Of a stretch of 64,000 bases of DNA, positions 53,496 to 61,190 are shown in pieces. Where the stretch lies: assembly GCA_964583795.1 (NCBI GenBank), contig CAZOWX010000002.1, positions 1-64,000 of the forward strand, in the 5' to 3' direction. Numbering within the stretch: position 1 is the first letter of the stretch; each line of letters starts with the position of its first letter. The translations under genes were made by a program, and so were the position numbers. This stretch comes from JBDTME01 sp964583795 (GTDB taxonomy: Bacteria > Patescibacteriota > Microgenomatia > UBA1400 > PJMF01). A model generated the notes under the pieces. It saw only the letters and a list, made by a program, of their open reading frames with translations. It did no database searches and was not told the DNA's origin.

Positions 53496-54167
53496 TTATC
53501 CAAACAGCCCCTCCACCACCGGCGCTAAAATCAAAACAACTGCCATAAACACTGCAAAAAACACAATCGCCATAAGAACAGTCTTTATCGAAAGTCCTGC
53601 TGATTTTTTAGCCACAGCCAACTCTTCTTCCAACCGTCTCTCATTGTTTTGCAGTTTCTGATCATGCGTTTGTTGAGAAGATACCACTTGAATAGACAAA
53701 ACATCGTGAGAATCGTCATTCATTTCAAGCTCGATCATGTCTCCAATATCTAGGTAGGAGTACATCTCTCGCTCAATGTTGTACTCCATTTTCGATTGAT
53801 CAACAGAAATATAAAAATCATAATGAAGCCCATACTTTGAACGGTACGCAAAGACTCTTTTATTCGTGATAGTGACTTGTTTTTTACTAATATTTTTTGA
53901 CCAAATAACAACAAGCAGGTTTCGCAAACTCCATATGACCCAATGCAGTGTTCCAACAGCAAGAGCTCCAATCAAAAGCGTCACAATCGTGATTGGCTTT
54001 TTTATACTTAAGGTGTGTGGGAAGTCCTCAAGCAAAATGCTGGAAAAAGCAAACAGCAGTACTCCACTCCCAACCAACTGAAATACGCTTTCCTTTAACA
54101 CGTTCTTCGTTAAAAGCATCCATTGTGAGGCAGGATTCAATTGTTGACTGCTTGAAGGGTTCTCCAT
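53496..54167 (-). CDS. Membrane protein, hypothetical
   Basis: 223 residues from the ATG at 54167. Two N-terminal helices (SVFQLVGSGVLLFAFSSILL, ITIVTLLIGALAVGTLHWVI), a beta-type middle (QVTITNKRVFAYRSKYGLHY, DIGDMIELEMNDDSHDVLSI) resembling a PH-like domain, a coiled coil and a C-terminal helix. I chose M3 of the longer frame because TATAGT ends exactly 6 nt before it. Function unknown. Confidence 0.72.
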   Translation of the reverse strand: MENPSSSQQLNPASQWMLLTKNVLKESVFQLVGSGVLLFAFSSILLEDFPHTLSIKKPITIVTLLIGALAVGTLHWVIWSLRNLLVVIWSKNISKKQVTITNKRVFAYRSKYGLHYDFYISVDQSKMEYNIEREMYSYLDIGDMIELEMNDDSHDVLSIQVVSSQQTHDQKLQNNERRLEEELAVAKKSAGLSIKTVLMAIVFFAVFMAVVLILAPVVEGLFG

Positions 54168-54202
54168 ACTCATACTATAGCACCATGTGCTATAATTCTC
54201 GA

Positions 54203-54285
54203 TAACAAGTGAATCCGGCTAGTCACCGGCAATCTTTCATATAGAAGCTTGAAGCAATCCGCTATCGTTATAACGGATTTTTTTA
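54203..54285 (+). ncRNA. Candidate small RNA with own promoter and terminator
   Basis: TATAAT at 54191-54196 would start transcription near 54203. A CCGG-x7-CCGG hairpin follows at 54213-54230, and the segment ends with stem AATCCG/CGGATT (54257-54280) and a T run. No ORF lies between. The ~83-nt product is predicted only from promoter and terminator; it does not resemble the SRP RNA core or a tRNA. Confidence 0.4.
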
Positions 54286-54415
54286 GAGCTATTTTTAAGA
54301 AGGATTGATTTGAGAGGAAATCTTTTAGCGTAACACAGCTTATAACACGGGTCAAGCAAGGGACACGTGAAAATGGAAATTTTTTTCATTCCGATGTAGG
54401 GTTCTTGTCATAATT

Positions 54416-54648
54416 TCGGACCGATAGTTCGTAAATTTGAAAGACATCTTGAGAAAACGCTCAAAGAAAGTAGAGCTCAACGGGTACGCCCGTCATAGCA
54501 GAAAATAAGAGGTTTCAGGTTTCAGCTTTCAGGTGTCAGGTAATTCCTGAGACCTGACACTCTGACATCCGACACCGAAACTACGATGGTACCGAGTGGA
54601 AAGCACTCTCGTATATACTTAATGGAGTATGTAGGAGAGTGCTTTTTT
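54416..54648 (+). promoter_or_regulatory. T-box riboswitch upstream of valS
   Basis: Antiterminator: stem TACGA/TCGTA (54582-54586, 54609-54613), the 7-nt bulge TGGTACC (54587-54593), and stem GAGTG/CACTC (54594-54598, 54604-54608). TGGT pairs with an ACCA tRNA end, fitting the A discriminator of tRNA-Val. The competing terminator has a perfect 10-bp stem AAGCACTCTC/GAGAGTGCTT (54601-54610, 54635-54644) and a T run, and shares bases with the antiterminator. Stem I is the region after ~54416; I could not fix the specifier codon. The linker 54511-54577 is made of heptads (ttcaggt, acacctg types). Confidence 0.88.
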
Positions 54649-54877
54649 GTTGCCCGCCGAAGTAGACAGATTTTCAATATGGCTGAACAAGCCCAAAAGT
54701 GAAAAATCTGGTACGAAGGAGGGTTAGAAACGTTTGTAATCTTGAACAGTCCTGAGAGCTTGCGCCGGCAGGCAGGAATCGAGCACAACGGATTCAGGAT
54801 CTAAAGTCAGTCTATAATAAAAACAGGCCCAGACTTTCCGGGCAACTTAAAGAAGTTAATTAAAATAAGGAACAACT
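54649..54877 (+). promoter_or_regulatory. valS leader: possible second promoter and ribosome-binding site
   Basis: TATAAT at 54813-54818 without a clear -35, then a GCCC/GGGC hairpin near 54826-54843, and AAGGA 7 nt before the valS ATG. A dispersed repeat piece (cccgccgaag) lies at 54653-54662. A second promoter would bypass the T-box. Confidence 0.4.
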
Positions 54878-57643
54878 ATGCAGAAAAACTTTGACCACAA
54901 CCAATCAGAAACCCACACTTACGAACTTTGGGAAAAAGCTGGAGCATTTAATCCGGACGAGGTAAAAAGGATGAGGGAGGATCAAAAAGGACAGATCCCG
55001 TATCGCCACGCTCCTCACGGTCGCTTGGCAGTACGGGATGACAAAGACGATTTAAAAAGTGTATCGTCTTTGTCAACACCACACTCCAAGCGTCAACAAC
55101 TCAACAACTCAACCACTCAACAACCATTCTCCATCATCATGCCTCCTCCCAATGCCAACGACCCGTTGCATGTGGGTCACGCGATGTTCATCAGCATCGA
55201 AGATATTTTGATCCGCTATCATCGCATGAAGGGTGATGACACAATCTGGATCCCAGGGACTGATCACGCTGGTATCGAAACACAGTTCGTCTTCGAAAAA
55301 AAACTTGCCAAACAAGGTAAAAGCCGGTTTAACTTTGATCGAGACACTCTCTACAAAATGATTTGGGATTACGTCCAAGAAAATTCAGGAGTCGCTGTCG
55401 ATCAAATGAAAAAGCTTGGTGCAAGTGCCGACTGGTCACGGTTTACGTTCACACTCGATCCATCCGTCGTAAAGTTTGTGACAAACACTTTCAAAAAAAT
55501 GCATCAGGATGGACTCGTTTACCGCGATCAAAAACTGGTGCATTATTGCGTCAAATGTGGTACCAGCTACTCAGAACTTGAAGTGGTTCACAAAGAACAA
55601 ACGGATAAATTGTATTACCTCAAATATGGCCCGTTTACTCTTGCCACAACTCGGCCTGAAACGAAGTTTGCCGACACTGCGGTGGCAGTTCATCCAGATG
55701 ATACTCGCTACAAAAAATATATTGGAACTGAAATTGAAGTCGAGGGACTGACCAGCAAGTTCAAGATGAAAGTCATCGCCGACGAGTATGTCGATAGTGA
55801 ATTTGGAACAGGTGTCGTGAAGATTACTCCCTACCACGACTTTAACGACTACGAAGTTTGGCAACGACATAAAAATGAAATTCCTGCACCAAAACAAGTC
55901 ATTGGCTTTGACGGGAAGTTAACCGCTATTGCTGGAAAGTATGCTGGAATGAAAGTCAAAGCTGCTCGAGATCTGATTGAAAAAGACTTGCAAGAAAAAG
56001 GCTTACTGGAAAAAGTGAATAACAACTATCTGCACACTGTTGGGGTATGTTATCGCTGTGGAACGGTTCTCGAACCACTCCCCTTGCCTCAATTTTTTAT
56101 CAAAGTAAAAGATAAAACCAATAATCTGACACAAAAAGTGTTGGAAGTTTTAGATAAAAAAGAGACCAAGATTTATGGAGCTGGTCGAGAAAAAATTTTA
56201 AGAAACTGGTTGGAAAACCTTAAAGATTGGAACATCAGTCGCCAAATTGTGTGGGGAATTCGGATTCCGGTGTGGTACCCGGTGGAAGGAAATGAAGAGA
56301 AAATTTCCGTGTCGTTCATCAATCAAAAAGGAGAGTTTCAAAAAAACGAAACCGTAAAACAACGACTCGACGAAGGCTACACGATAGAAGAGATGAAGAA
56401 AGGATTGCAACAAGTCTATCCGTCAGCTGAATTGGATTTTGTTGTGGCAACAGAGGATCCTGGAATCGATAAGTCAAAGGGCAAAAGTCAAAAGTCAAAC
56501 AGCACAACAACCCAACCACACGACCACACGACAACACGACCACACGACAACACGTCCACAATGTTGGAGTCTGCTACAAGCTACAAGCCACAAGCTTCAA
56601 GCAAACGCGCCTCATCGGTTTCCTACTTTCCAGAAACCGACACGTTTGACACTTGGTTTTCATCAGGACAGTGGCCAGTCGTCACTTTAAAGACCAACAA
56701 CTCAACAACACAACAACACAACAACGACTCTGATTTCGACCGGTTTTATCCAACCACTGTCATGGAGACTGCCTACGACATTTTGCTGTTCTGGGTAATG
56801 CGTATGATGATGATGGGCATTTACTTGGAAAATAAAACACCGTTTGAGCATGTCTACTTGCATGGGCTCGTCCGCGATGAAAAAGGTCAAAAGATGAGCA
56901 AGAGTAAAGGCAATGTGATCAACCCACTGGAGTTTGTGAGTAAATACGGCGCGGATGCCGTCAGAATGGCTCTGGTAATGTCCTCTACTCCGGGTTCTGA
57001 TAGCGCTGTGGGGGAAAATAAAATCAAAGGCATGCGCAACTTTTCCAATAAGATTTGGAATGCCTCTCGTTTTGTAATGATGGCATTGGACGAACAGAGT
57101 AATGCCTCTTATTCAAGAGAGAATCTGCAAATGGAAAAGTCAAAAGTCAAAAGTCAAAAGTCAAGAGACGACCAAGTTTCTTTTCCTCAGCTGGAAAATC
57201 AGAATGATATTCAAGAAGGAAACCGTCATCCCGGCGAAAGCCGGGATCCAGTGAAGTCTGCAACCGATGTTCAAAAAGACGACGGGGTCCTTCTCCGCCA
57301 GTCGGCGGATCAGGATGACAGTGCCTTTAAAAAAAGACTTCAAGAAGTATCTGACGCTGTCTCAGACCATTTAGAAAAACTGCGTCCCGGTCAAGCTGCA
57401 GAGCTGGTCTACAACGAGTTTTGGCACTGGTTTTGTGATGTGTGTATCGAAGATCAGAAAAAAGGCAATCTTTCGCGAGGCGCTTTGTTAGAAGGGCTGA
57501 TTACTTTTCTCAAACTCCTCCACCCATTCGTCCCATTCGTCACTGAAGCACTCTGGCAAGAGCTCTGGCAAGGAGGTGATGATACGATGAAAGAAATGAT
57601 GGGAAGTGGGTTGCTAATCGTGGCAGACTGGCCAGGGAAGTAG
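54878..57643 (+). CDS. valS: Valyl-tRNA synthetase with four repeat-derived insertions
   Basis: 921 residues. PPPNANDPLHVGHAM holds the HIGH-type motif, TTRPETKFADTAVAVHP is the editing domain, DTWFSSGQWP the catalytic region, and KMSKSKGN the KMSKS loop. Four hydrophilic insertions are encoded by repeats: 54995-55125 (RHAPHGRLAVRDDKDDLKSV and a TTQQ tract), 56470-56620 (KSQKS, HDHTTTRPHDN, SYKPQASSKR), 56690-56730 (NNSTTQQHNN) and 57130-57310 (KSQKS then HPGESRDP). The first contains a complete hairpin of the GTGT-loop family. It is controlled by the T-box upstream. The C-terminal anticodon domain is complete. Confidence 0.96.
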   Translation: MQKNFDHNQSETHTYELWEKAGAFNPDEVKRMREDQKGQIPYRHAPHGRLAVRDDKDDLKSVSSLSTPHSKRQQLNNSTTQQPFSIIMPPPNANDPLHVGHAMFISIEDILIRYHRMKGDDTIWIPGTDHAGIETQFVFEKKLAKQGKSRFNFDRDTLYKMIWDYVQENSGVAVDQMKKLGASADWSRFTFTLDPSVVKFVTNTFKKMHQDGLVYRDQKLVHYCVKCGTSYSELEVVHKEQTDKLYYLKYGPFTLATTRPETKFADTAVAVHPDDTRYKKYIGTEIEVEGLTSKFKMKVIADEYVDSEFGTGVVKITPYHDFNDYEVWQRHKNEIPAPKQVIGFDGKLTAIAGKYAGMKVKAARDLIEKDLQEKGLLEKVNNNYLHTVGVCYRCGTVLEPLPLPQFFIKVKDKTNNLTQKVLEVLDKKETKIYGAGREKILRNWLENLKDWNISRQIVWGIRIPVWYPVEGNEEKISVSFINQKGEFQKNETVKQRLDEGYTIEEMKKGLQQVYPSAELDFVVATEDPGIDKSKGKSQKSNSTTTQPHDHTTTRPHDNTSTMLESATSYKPQASSKRASSVSYFPETDTFDTWFSSGQWPVVTLKTNNSTTQQHNNDSDFDRFYPTTVMETAYDILLFWVMRMMMMGIYLENKTPFEHVYLHGLVRDEKGQKMSKSKGNVINPLEFVSKYGADAVRMALVMSSTPGSDSAVGENKIKGMRNFSNKIWNASRFVMMALDEQSNASYSRENLQMEKSKVKSQKSRDDQVSFPQLENQNDIQEGNRHPGESRDPVKSATDVQKDDGVLLRQSADQDDSAFKKRLQEVSDAVSDHLEKLRPGQAAELVYNEFWHWFCDVCIEDQKKGNLSRGALLEGLITFLKLLHPFVPFVTEALWQELWQGGDDTMKEMMGSGLLIVADWPGK
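55040..55074. repeat. GTGT-loop hairpin inside valS
   Basis: Perfect 12-bp arms GACAAAGACGAT (55040-55051) and ATCGTCTTTGTC (55063-55074) with loop TTAAAAAGTGT. Arms differ wholly from those at 28481 and 39188, loop nearly identical. Encodes DKDDLKSVSSLS in frame. Confidence 0.9.
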
Positions 57644-57680
57644 TTGTGAGTGGTCAGTTGTTGGTCTTACCGCTGACGGA

Positions 57681-58514
57681 TCAGTTGGTGCCAATGCGTT
57701 GTTTGGAGGATTCAAGGATCCCTACTACAGCTCTTGCTGTATGCCCTTTATCATCTGGCATTGAGTACCCCCACTTCTTAGCAGTTGTACTTAATACTTC
57801 ATGAGCACTGTATCCAGGATACAAAAGTGTCATTGAATCAATACTTCGAGGATCATCGGAAACAAAGTAGTCCGGGTGAGGGCAAACGCCACTATCTGAA
57901 ACCTCTATAATGTGCTGAAATTCATATTCAACCCCTCCCCGAACCAAGACTCCATATTTAGACTCAATATTCGCTTTTTGCAAAATTGCCTTCAAATTAT
58001 CAGCTGTTTGAACATTTGCTGAAATGAATTCAATAACGATTTCTTGACCGGATAAAGCGATTCGCAATTGTCCATCAATTCCATTTGTTGAGATTGTAAT
58101 ACTTTCTCTATTAATTCCGACTTTCTCTAGCTCTGCTATGATGTCCACAGCTGGTTGAACAGTCCTTGCATATTTTAAAAGTCCTAAGCGAGCTTTATTT
58201 GAATCTACAACTGCAAGAACGTCTTCAACTGATTGAAATAAATCATCATTGAATCCCTCTTGTTTGTTTTTTGCTAAAAAGGGATTATTATCGACAAGAA
58301 TTATTCTTTTCGAGCCTGAAACTAACAAGGCTGTAACAATATCTCCACCAGATCCAATGTAGATCAACGGCATAGTACTTGCTTCAGGGAGTTCTCTGAG
58401 TAAAGAATCCTTCACTTGTAACGTAAATCTTAGGTTTTCCTTTTCATTTGTTTTAAGTTGATCAAGCTTACGACAAATCGTCTCAACAATAATTGATTCT
58501 TTACCATCGTTCAT
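57681..58514 (-). CDS. Rossmann-like hypothetical protein
   Basis: 277 residues. LIYIGSGGDIVTALLVSG and IILVDNNPF resemble a methyltransferase-type motif I and acidic loop, but the rest is not recognised. It has a charged C-terminal half (SGVCPHPDYFVSDDPRSIDS). A SAM-binding or NAD-binding role is possible. Function not assigned. Confidence 0.7.
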   Translation of the reverse strand: MNDGKESIIVETICRKLDQLKTNEKENLRFTLQVKDSLLRELPEASTMPLIYIGSGGDIVTALLVSGSKRIILVDNNPFLAKNKQEGFNDDLFQSVEDVLAVVDSNKARLGLLKYARTVQPAVDIIAELEKVGINRESITISTNGIDGQLRIALSGQEIVIEFISANVQTADNLKAILQKANIESKYGVLVRGGVEYEFQHIIEVSDSGVCPHPDYFVSDDPRSIDSMTLLYPGYSAHEVLSTTAKKWGYSMPDDKGHTARAVVGILESSKQRIGTN

Positions 58515-58659
58515 ACAAGATGATTAAAAAAGTAACTTATTAGCAATGGTACGTTAAAGCAAAAAGGAAAACAAACATCCATATCTTTGGTAAGAATTCA
58601 TCATTTCCATACAGTAAACTCGCATTCGTTCATACTGCGGAGAAGCAAGCAAACCAACA

Positions 58660-58700
58660 TCCTTCTAAGGCTTTCTCCATAATCCATAATCCATAATCCA
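58660..58700. repeat. Heptad repeat (cataatc)
   Basis: Three to four 7-bp units (ccataat/ccataatcc) before the next gene, also seen at 43112-43125. The gap 58515-58732 holds no other feature. Confidence 0.8.
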
Positions 58701-58732
58701 CATTCCCCCTCCTCCTGCTACAATATTCAGAG

Positions 58733-59197
58733 ATGGAATCGCTTGCTTTATTTTTCTTTACCTTGCGTTTGTCGCTCGCATTACTGAGTGAGTTTTTTTT
58801 CGTGGCTGTGCGCTTGCTGATGGGCACAAAAACGTTTTTCTTATCGTTTTTCCTATCATTAGTCGTTGCGAGTTCGTGGACCGTACAATTGGTGTTCCCA
58901 ACTCCTCCACCGCAACCACAGGTGGTCATCCTCAAGGATCGTCAAGCGGTTGAGACACGTATTGCCTTTTGGGAAAGTTTGTCCGCAGTATCACCGACGC
59001 GCGATATCTTTCTCAACTTGGAAAAACTCTATCGTTACATTGATGAAAATGATCGCGCACTGCTCTATCGCAAACGCGCGTTTGAACTGGACCCAAATAA
59101 TCCGGAGTTTGTGAATGATGAGTGGTTGTGGGAGGAGGAAGAGACCGCTTCACAAGCAGCCAGTCCTTCAGCTACGGTCGGAAGTGAAAGTCTTTAG
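58733..59197 (+). CDS. Small membrane protein with TPR-like C-terminus
   Basis: 154 residues. One or two N-terminal helices (LFFFTLRLSLALLSEFFFVA, FFLSFFLSLVVASSWTVQL), a Pro linker, then a ~60-residue helical domain (TRDIFLNLEKLYRYIDENDR, LLYRKRAFELDPNNPEFV) like a single TPR. TACAAT lies 8 nt before the ATG. Function unknown. Confidence 0.7.
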   Translation: MESLALFFFTLRLSLALLSEFFFVAVRLLMGTKTFFLSFFLSLVVASSWTVQLVFPTPPPQPQVVILKDRQAVETRIAFWESLSAVSPTRDIFLNLEKLYRYIDENDRALLYRKRAFELDPNNPEFVNDEWLWEEEETASQAASPSATVGSESL

Positions 59198-60043
59198 TGC
59201 CTAGTCTATAGTCTTTAGAAGTTGTGGAGTAACCGTGTTGCTCTTCCTTCGCCAAAGGCTACAGAGCACACAGTAAGTTGTTGCAAAAGTGAAAATGATT
59301 TTCATTCGTACAAATCTCCCTTCTTTTGACTCCTTCACAAACCAGTCCACTTCCGTCATCCCGACGAAAGTCGGGATCTAAAGTCAGAGTTCTTTGGGAT
59401 TGTTTGAAAAAATATTCTTTTAATTCCTCAACGGTTTTTTCATTGTATTGAAATTAAGGAAATGGATCCCGGCCTTGCGCCACCGCTAAAGCTTTATGCG
59501 ACACGCGGTCGCCGGGATGACGACTTTTTAGTTTTTTTGCTTTCGAATAAGTTTTTCACAAATTAAAACGCAGTATCCTGTTGGAATGCGAAATAGTATT
59601 GAGATAAAAAGGAAACGCTTGTCATCCTTGCGGAGGCGAGGATCTGACTGTAAATGGCTTTGGAGTCAGGTCCTCGATACTTGGCCCGCCCTGGGCGGGC
59701 CAGGTTCAAGGATGACAACTTTTTTATTGTAGTGGCTTTTGAAATAGTTTTTCTCAATCATCTCTCTGTATTTTCCGAAATGACGACTTTTTAGGTTTTT
59801 TGCTTTCAAAATACTAAGTTTTCCTCAATCAACTCTCCGATTTCGACGGCTTTACTCGATCGAGCTGAGCTCAACGGGTTCATTCATCGGGTCAAGGATG
59901 ACGACTTTTTTATTTTTGCGGTTTCGAAATTGACTTTCTAGGCTTGGTCCAGACCTCATCGAGACGGCTGAAAAAGTAAAGATAAAGAACGTAAAACAAC
60001 AAAAAAGGGCTCCTTTCGGAGCCCTTAAGTCGTTGAAATTTTA
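59198..60043. repeat. Repeat-rich intergenic region, no gene
   Basis: Holds at least five dispersed repeats: a GTCATCCCGACGAAAGTCGGGAT hairpin at 59357-59380 (given in part), a larger one at 59461-59545 (ggatcccggcc ... cgccgggatgacgac), the bulged copy at 59615-59740 with centre CCCGCCCTGGGCGGG, a short tail at 59777-59812, and a copy at 59826-59930 (gagctgagctc centre). All end in gacgacttttta-type tails. A degenerate heptad array lies at 59195-59220. No supported ORF or promoter was seen. Confidence 0.75.
60005..60026 (-). terminator. Rho-independent terminator
   Basis: Stem AAGGGCTCC/GGAGCCCTT with TTTC loop, followed on the minus strand by TTTTTT. Ends the small gene at 60044-60229. Confidence 0.9.
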
Positions 60044-60229
60044 CTACTCTTTTTGAGCTCTGCGAGCACAAGCAGCTTGAGATCTTACTTGAATAGCTTT
60101 AGTTATATCGGAATCATTGTTCAAAGCAGAAATTGCATCTGCAGTAACTCTTCTCCCTTTTTCAAACTGGGCTATTGGAATTCCACTAACTCTAAAACGT
60201 TGAATTTCTCTATTTCCATTTTTGCTCAT
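60044..60229 (-). CDS. Small basic protein (61 aa), hypothetical
   Basis: 61 residues, basic, no membrane helix; contains EIQRFRVSGIPIAQFEKGRR and a helical C-terminus. AAAAAGGAG lies before the ATG. It stands alone with a consensus promoter upstream and a terminator downstream, so it is probably highly expressed. Function unknown; a nucleic-acid-binding role is only a guess from charge. Confidence 0.72.
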   Translation of the reverse strand: MSKNGNREIQRFRVSGIPIAQFEKGRRVTADAISALNNDSDITKAIQVRSQAACARRAQKE

Positions 60230-60263
60230 ATTTTCTCCTTTTTAATAACACTCACAAGCCTGT

Positions 60264-60292
60264 ATTATACTACAAACTCAGCACAGTGTCAA
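60264..60292 (-). promoter_or_regulatory. Perfect consensus sigma70 promoter
   Basis: On the minus strand TTGACA (60287-60292), exactly 17 nt, TATAAT (60264-60269). Both boxes are perfect. It drives the 61-residue protein gene. Confidence 0.9.
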
Positions 60293-60306
60293 CTCTTATA
60301 GGACTA

Positions 60307-60999
60307 TTATTCTTTCTTCTCTTCTGCCTGGGCGGCATCTGAAGTGGCCGTCTGCTCAGCAGCAGGTTTTTCACCCTCGGCTGCAGCTGCGCCTTCGGCA
60401 GCTTCTTCTGCTGGAGCTTCAGCTGGCTCCTCGGCCATTTGCTGTACTTCTTGGATCTGCACTAGTACTTCGTCTGGTTCTAAATCAAGAGTGAGTTTCT
60501 CTGGATCAGCCTTCAATTCTTTCACGGTGAACTCTTGACCAATTTCAGTAAACAACGCTAAATCGATCTGGAAAGCATCTGGGAAGTCGGTTGGCAACGC
60601 CTCGACTTCGATCTCCTCATGCATCAAGTTCACACTGGCATCTTTCACCAAAAGCTCGCCAATCAGCTCAACAGGGACTGCTGCACTGACTTTTTCTTTC
60701 AAAGAAACTTGACGGAATGACACGTGAACCAGTTTTTTGGTCAGCGGATTGTACTCGACACTGTCAACTAAAGTCGGTCGGGTTTGCTTTTCCTCGCCAA
60801 CTTGCAGATACACGACTGCGGTCTCTCCAGCATCTTTGTAGATTTGAGAAAATGCCTTGGCTTCCACACTGATCGCCACCGGCTCTTTAATCTTTCCTGA
60901 AATATTGGCTGGAACTTGACCCGAGACACGAAGTCTTTTGGTTTTTTTGCCAAAAAGATCACGCTTAACTGCTTTGAGGTTGTACTGCTGGGTAGTCAT
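60307..60999 (-). CDS. rplY: 50S ribosomal protein L25 (Ctc-type)
   Basis: 230 residues. The N-terminal 5S-rRNA-binding domain (YNLKAVKRDLFGKKTKRLRV, LVDSVEYNPLTKKLVHVSFR) and the beta-type C-terminal domain (VPVELIGEL, IEVEALPTDFPDAFQIDLAL) match the long L25/Ctc form. The last ~45 residues are an acidic Ala/Glu/Pro-rich tail. Confidence 0.93.
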   Translation of the reverse strand: MTTQQYNLKAVKRDLFGKKTKRLRVSGQVPANISGKIKEPVAISVEAKAFSQIYKDAGETAVVYLQVGEEKQTRPTLVDSVEYNPLTKKLVHVSFRQVSLKEKVSAAVPVELIGELLVKDASVNLMHEEIEVEALPTDFPDAFQIDLALFTEIGQEFTVKELKADPEKLTLDLEPDEVLVQIQEVQQMAEEPAEAPAEEAAEGAAAAEGEKPAAEQTATSDAAQAEEKKE

Positions 61000-61004
61000 A
61001 TTTT

Positions 61005-61185
61005 TGTTGTTGGGTTGTTAGTTGTTAGGTTGTTAGGTTGTTAGAGACAAGCGAGCGCATATTGTACCAAGTTTTTTAGAGAATCTCTAGAGGGTGTCGC
61101 TTGCTTTGAGTTGTTGGGTGATTGAGTTGTTAGGTTGTTAACAACTTAACAACCCAACAACTTGCTCGCCGGCGAGGCGAGCACA
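61005..61185. repeat. gttgttaggtt heptad arrays flanking L25
   Basis: Arrays of the gttgttgggt/gttgttaggt family at 61005-61045 and, in mixed orientation, at 61110-61160, with a gcgaggcgagc stretch at 61170-61180. Same family as the insertions in pth, idi, tsaD and valS. Confidence 0.8.
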
Positions 61186-61190
61186 ACAAC

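Noticed and set aside
54203..54285. SRP RNA or tRNA
   Set aside because: No SRP core motif, no cloverleaf or TTC loop.
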